DNA of 64,000 bases from Streptomyces albireticuli (GTDB taxonomy: Bacteria; Actinomycetota; Actinomycetes; Streptomycetales; Streptomycetaceae), in assembly GCF_002192455.1 (NCBI RefSeq), contig NZ_CP021744.1:6109501-6173500 (forward strand), in the 5' to 3' direction. This document shows positions 63,529 through 64,000 of this stretch, piece by piece (the stretch's first letter is position 1; the number at the start of each line of letters is the position of its first letter). The notes under the pieces are model-generated. The model was given only the letters and a program-made list of their open reading frames with translations, did not search any database and was not told where the DNA came from. A program made the position numbers and the translations under genes.

Positions 63529-64000
63529 TCAGTACCCGACGGTGAACCGCGTCCGCCGGTGCCGGGGGTTCTCGGCCTCGTCCAGGAGCGCCACGGCCAG
63601 GTCCTCCATCGAGACGGCCGACTCGCCCTTGGCGTCGACGATCAGCTCGTCCGTGCCCAGGCGGTAGCGGCCCGTGCGGGTGCCCGGCTCCAGGAGGGCG
63701 GGCGGGCTCAGGTACGTCCAGTCCACCTCGGTGGCGGCGCGGCAGGCGGCCAGCTGGGCGTTGCAGGCCAGGGCTATGGGCCGCCAGGAGGGCGGGAAGT
63801 CCGGGGCGTCGGCCACGGTCGTGCCGCCGGTACCGGGCACGGTGAGGCTGCCCGCGCCGCCGACGACCAGGAGGCGGACCCCGGTCCCGGACAGCCCGGT
63901 CAGCAGCCCCTCGGTGGTCGTGAGCAGGTCGCCCTCGCTGCCCTGGGCCGGCCGGGTCGCGGTGACGACCACGTCCTGGCCGGCGGCGAGCCGGGCCACG
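63529..64000 (-). CDS. NAD(P)-binding, NmrA/YwnB-like protein (N-terminal end outside the window)
   Basis: The C-terminal part of a Rossmann-fold protein of the atypical SDR type (NmrA-like, NADH-flavin reductase). Residues seen: VVGGAGSLTVPGTG, DWTYLSPPALLEPG, YRLGTDELIVDAKGES and VSMEDLAVALLDEAENPRH. The nucleotide-binding N-terminus is missing as the sequence ends at 64000. Enzyme role unknown. Confidence 0.8.
   Translation of the reverse strand, partial: VARLAAGQDVVVTATRPAQGSEGDLLTTTEGLLTGLSGTGVRLLVVGGAGSLTVPGTGGTTVADAPDFPPSWRPIALACNAQLAACRAATEVDWTYLSPPALLEPGTRTGRYRLGTDELIVDAKGESAVSMEDLAVALLDEAENPRHRRTRFTVGY

Overview
The window is from a Streptomyces chromosome. Coding DNA is very GC-rich with third codon positions almost all G or C, GTG and TTG starts are common, and the gene order matches the conserved actinobacterial block recB-like, trmI, arc, dop, pup, prcB, prcA, pafA, pafB, pafC, tatA, tatC, helY, followed by a Streptomyces-type run down to infC-rpmI-rplT and pheST. 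No rRNA, tRNA, CRISPR array, IS element, integrase or prophage was seen. This is mainly core chromosome.

Layout. 1-1.4 kb: the end of a peptide-type ABC solute-binding protein and a NarL-type response regulator. 1.5-5.9 kb: RecB-family nuclease, M50 site-2-type protease, tRNA m1A58 methyltransferase, a small secreted protein and a ferredoxin. 6-20 kb: the Pup-proteasome locus (ARC ATPase, Dop, Pup, PrcB, PrcA, PafA), interrupted by a LacI regulator/MFS transporter pair and followed by two FKBP proteins and the WYL regulators PafB and PafC. 20-25.7 kb: TatA, TatC, a lipid kinase and the HelY helicase. 25.8-34.3 kb: siderophore reductase behind iron boxes, a 5'-3' exonuclease, a glycine-betaine ABC transporter, a metal-receptor-like protein, a TDT-family carrier and a LysR regulator. 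34.4-42.5 kb: a gamma-glutamylation catabolic island (amidohydrolase, amine permease, GntR regulator, GlnA4-like ligase, aldehyde dehydrogenase, SDR) that fits ethanolamine use, with a secreted HAD phosphatase beside it. 42.5-48.6 kb: a PLP racemase-fold protein, a type-VII-associated protease pair, a 0.6-kb repeat-bearing gap, an SseB-like protein, a MIP channel and a DUF1844 protein. 48.6-56.5 kb: translation genes infC, rpmI, rplT, a SpoU methylase, a sensor kinase, pheS and pheT. 56.7-64 kb: PP2C phosphatase, TPR regulator, Nudix hydrolase, 3-hydroxyacyl-CoA dehydrogenase, Tat-exported GHL10 hydrolase, DUF1918, S4 protein and a partial NAD(P)-binding protein.

How the genes work together. 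PafA links Pup to lysines, Dop removes it, ARC unfolds tagged proteins into the PrcBA proteasome, and PafBC is the DNA-damage transcription activator of the same neighbourhood. Pup is encoded ending in Glu, so ligation should not require deamidation by Dop. pafA, pafB and the 3' end of the mycosin gene each carry what looks like a single missing base at a G/C run. Adding one base restores full-length proteins, so uncorrected homopolymer errors are the simplest explanation.

Signals worth attention: a 155-160-bp element present as two inverted copies at 46102-46458, whose hairpin loops are conserved while the stems differ and remain perfectly paired; a TA(N3)T hexamer placed exactly 6-7 nt before the start codon of about ten genes (leaderless transcripts); a terminator/antiterminator-like leader and a probable AUC start at infC; and direct repeats before pup and pheS.
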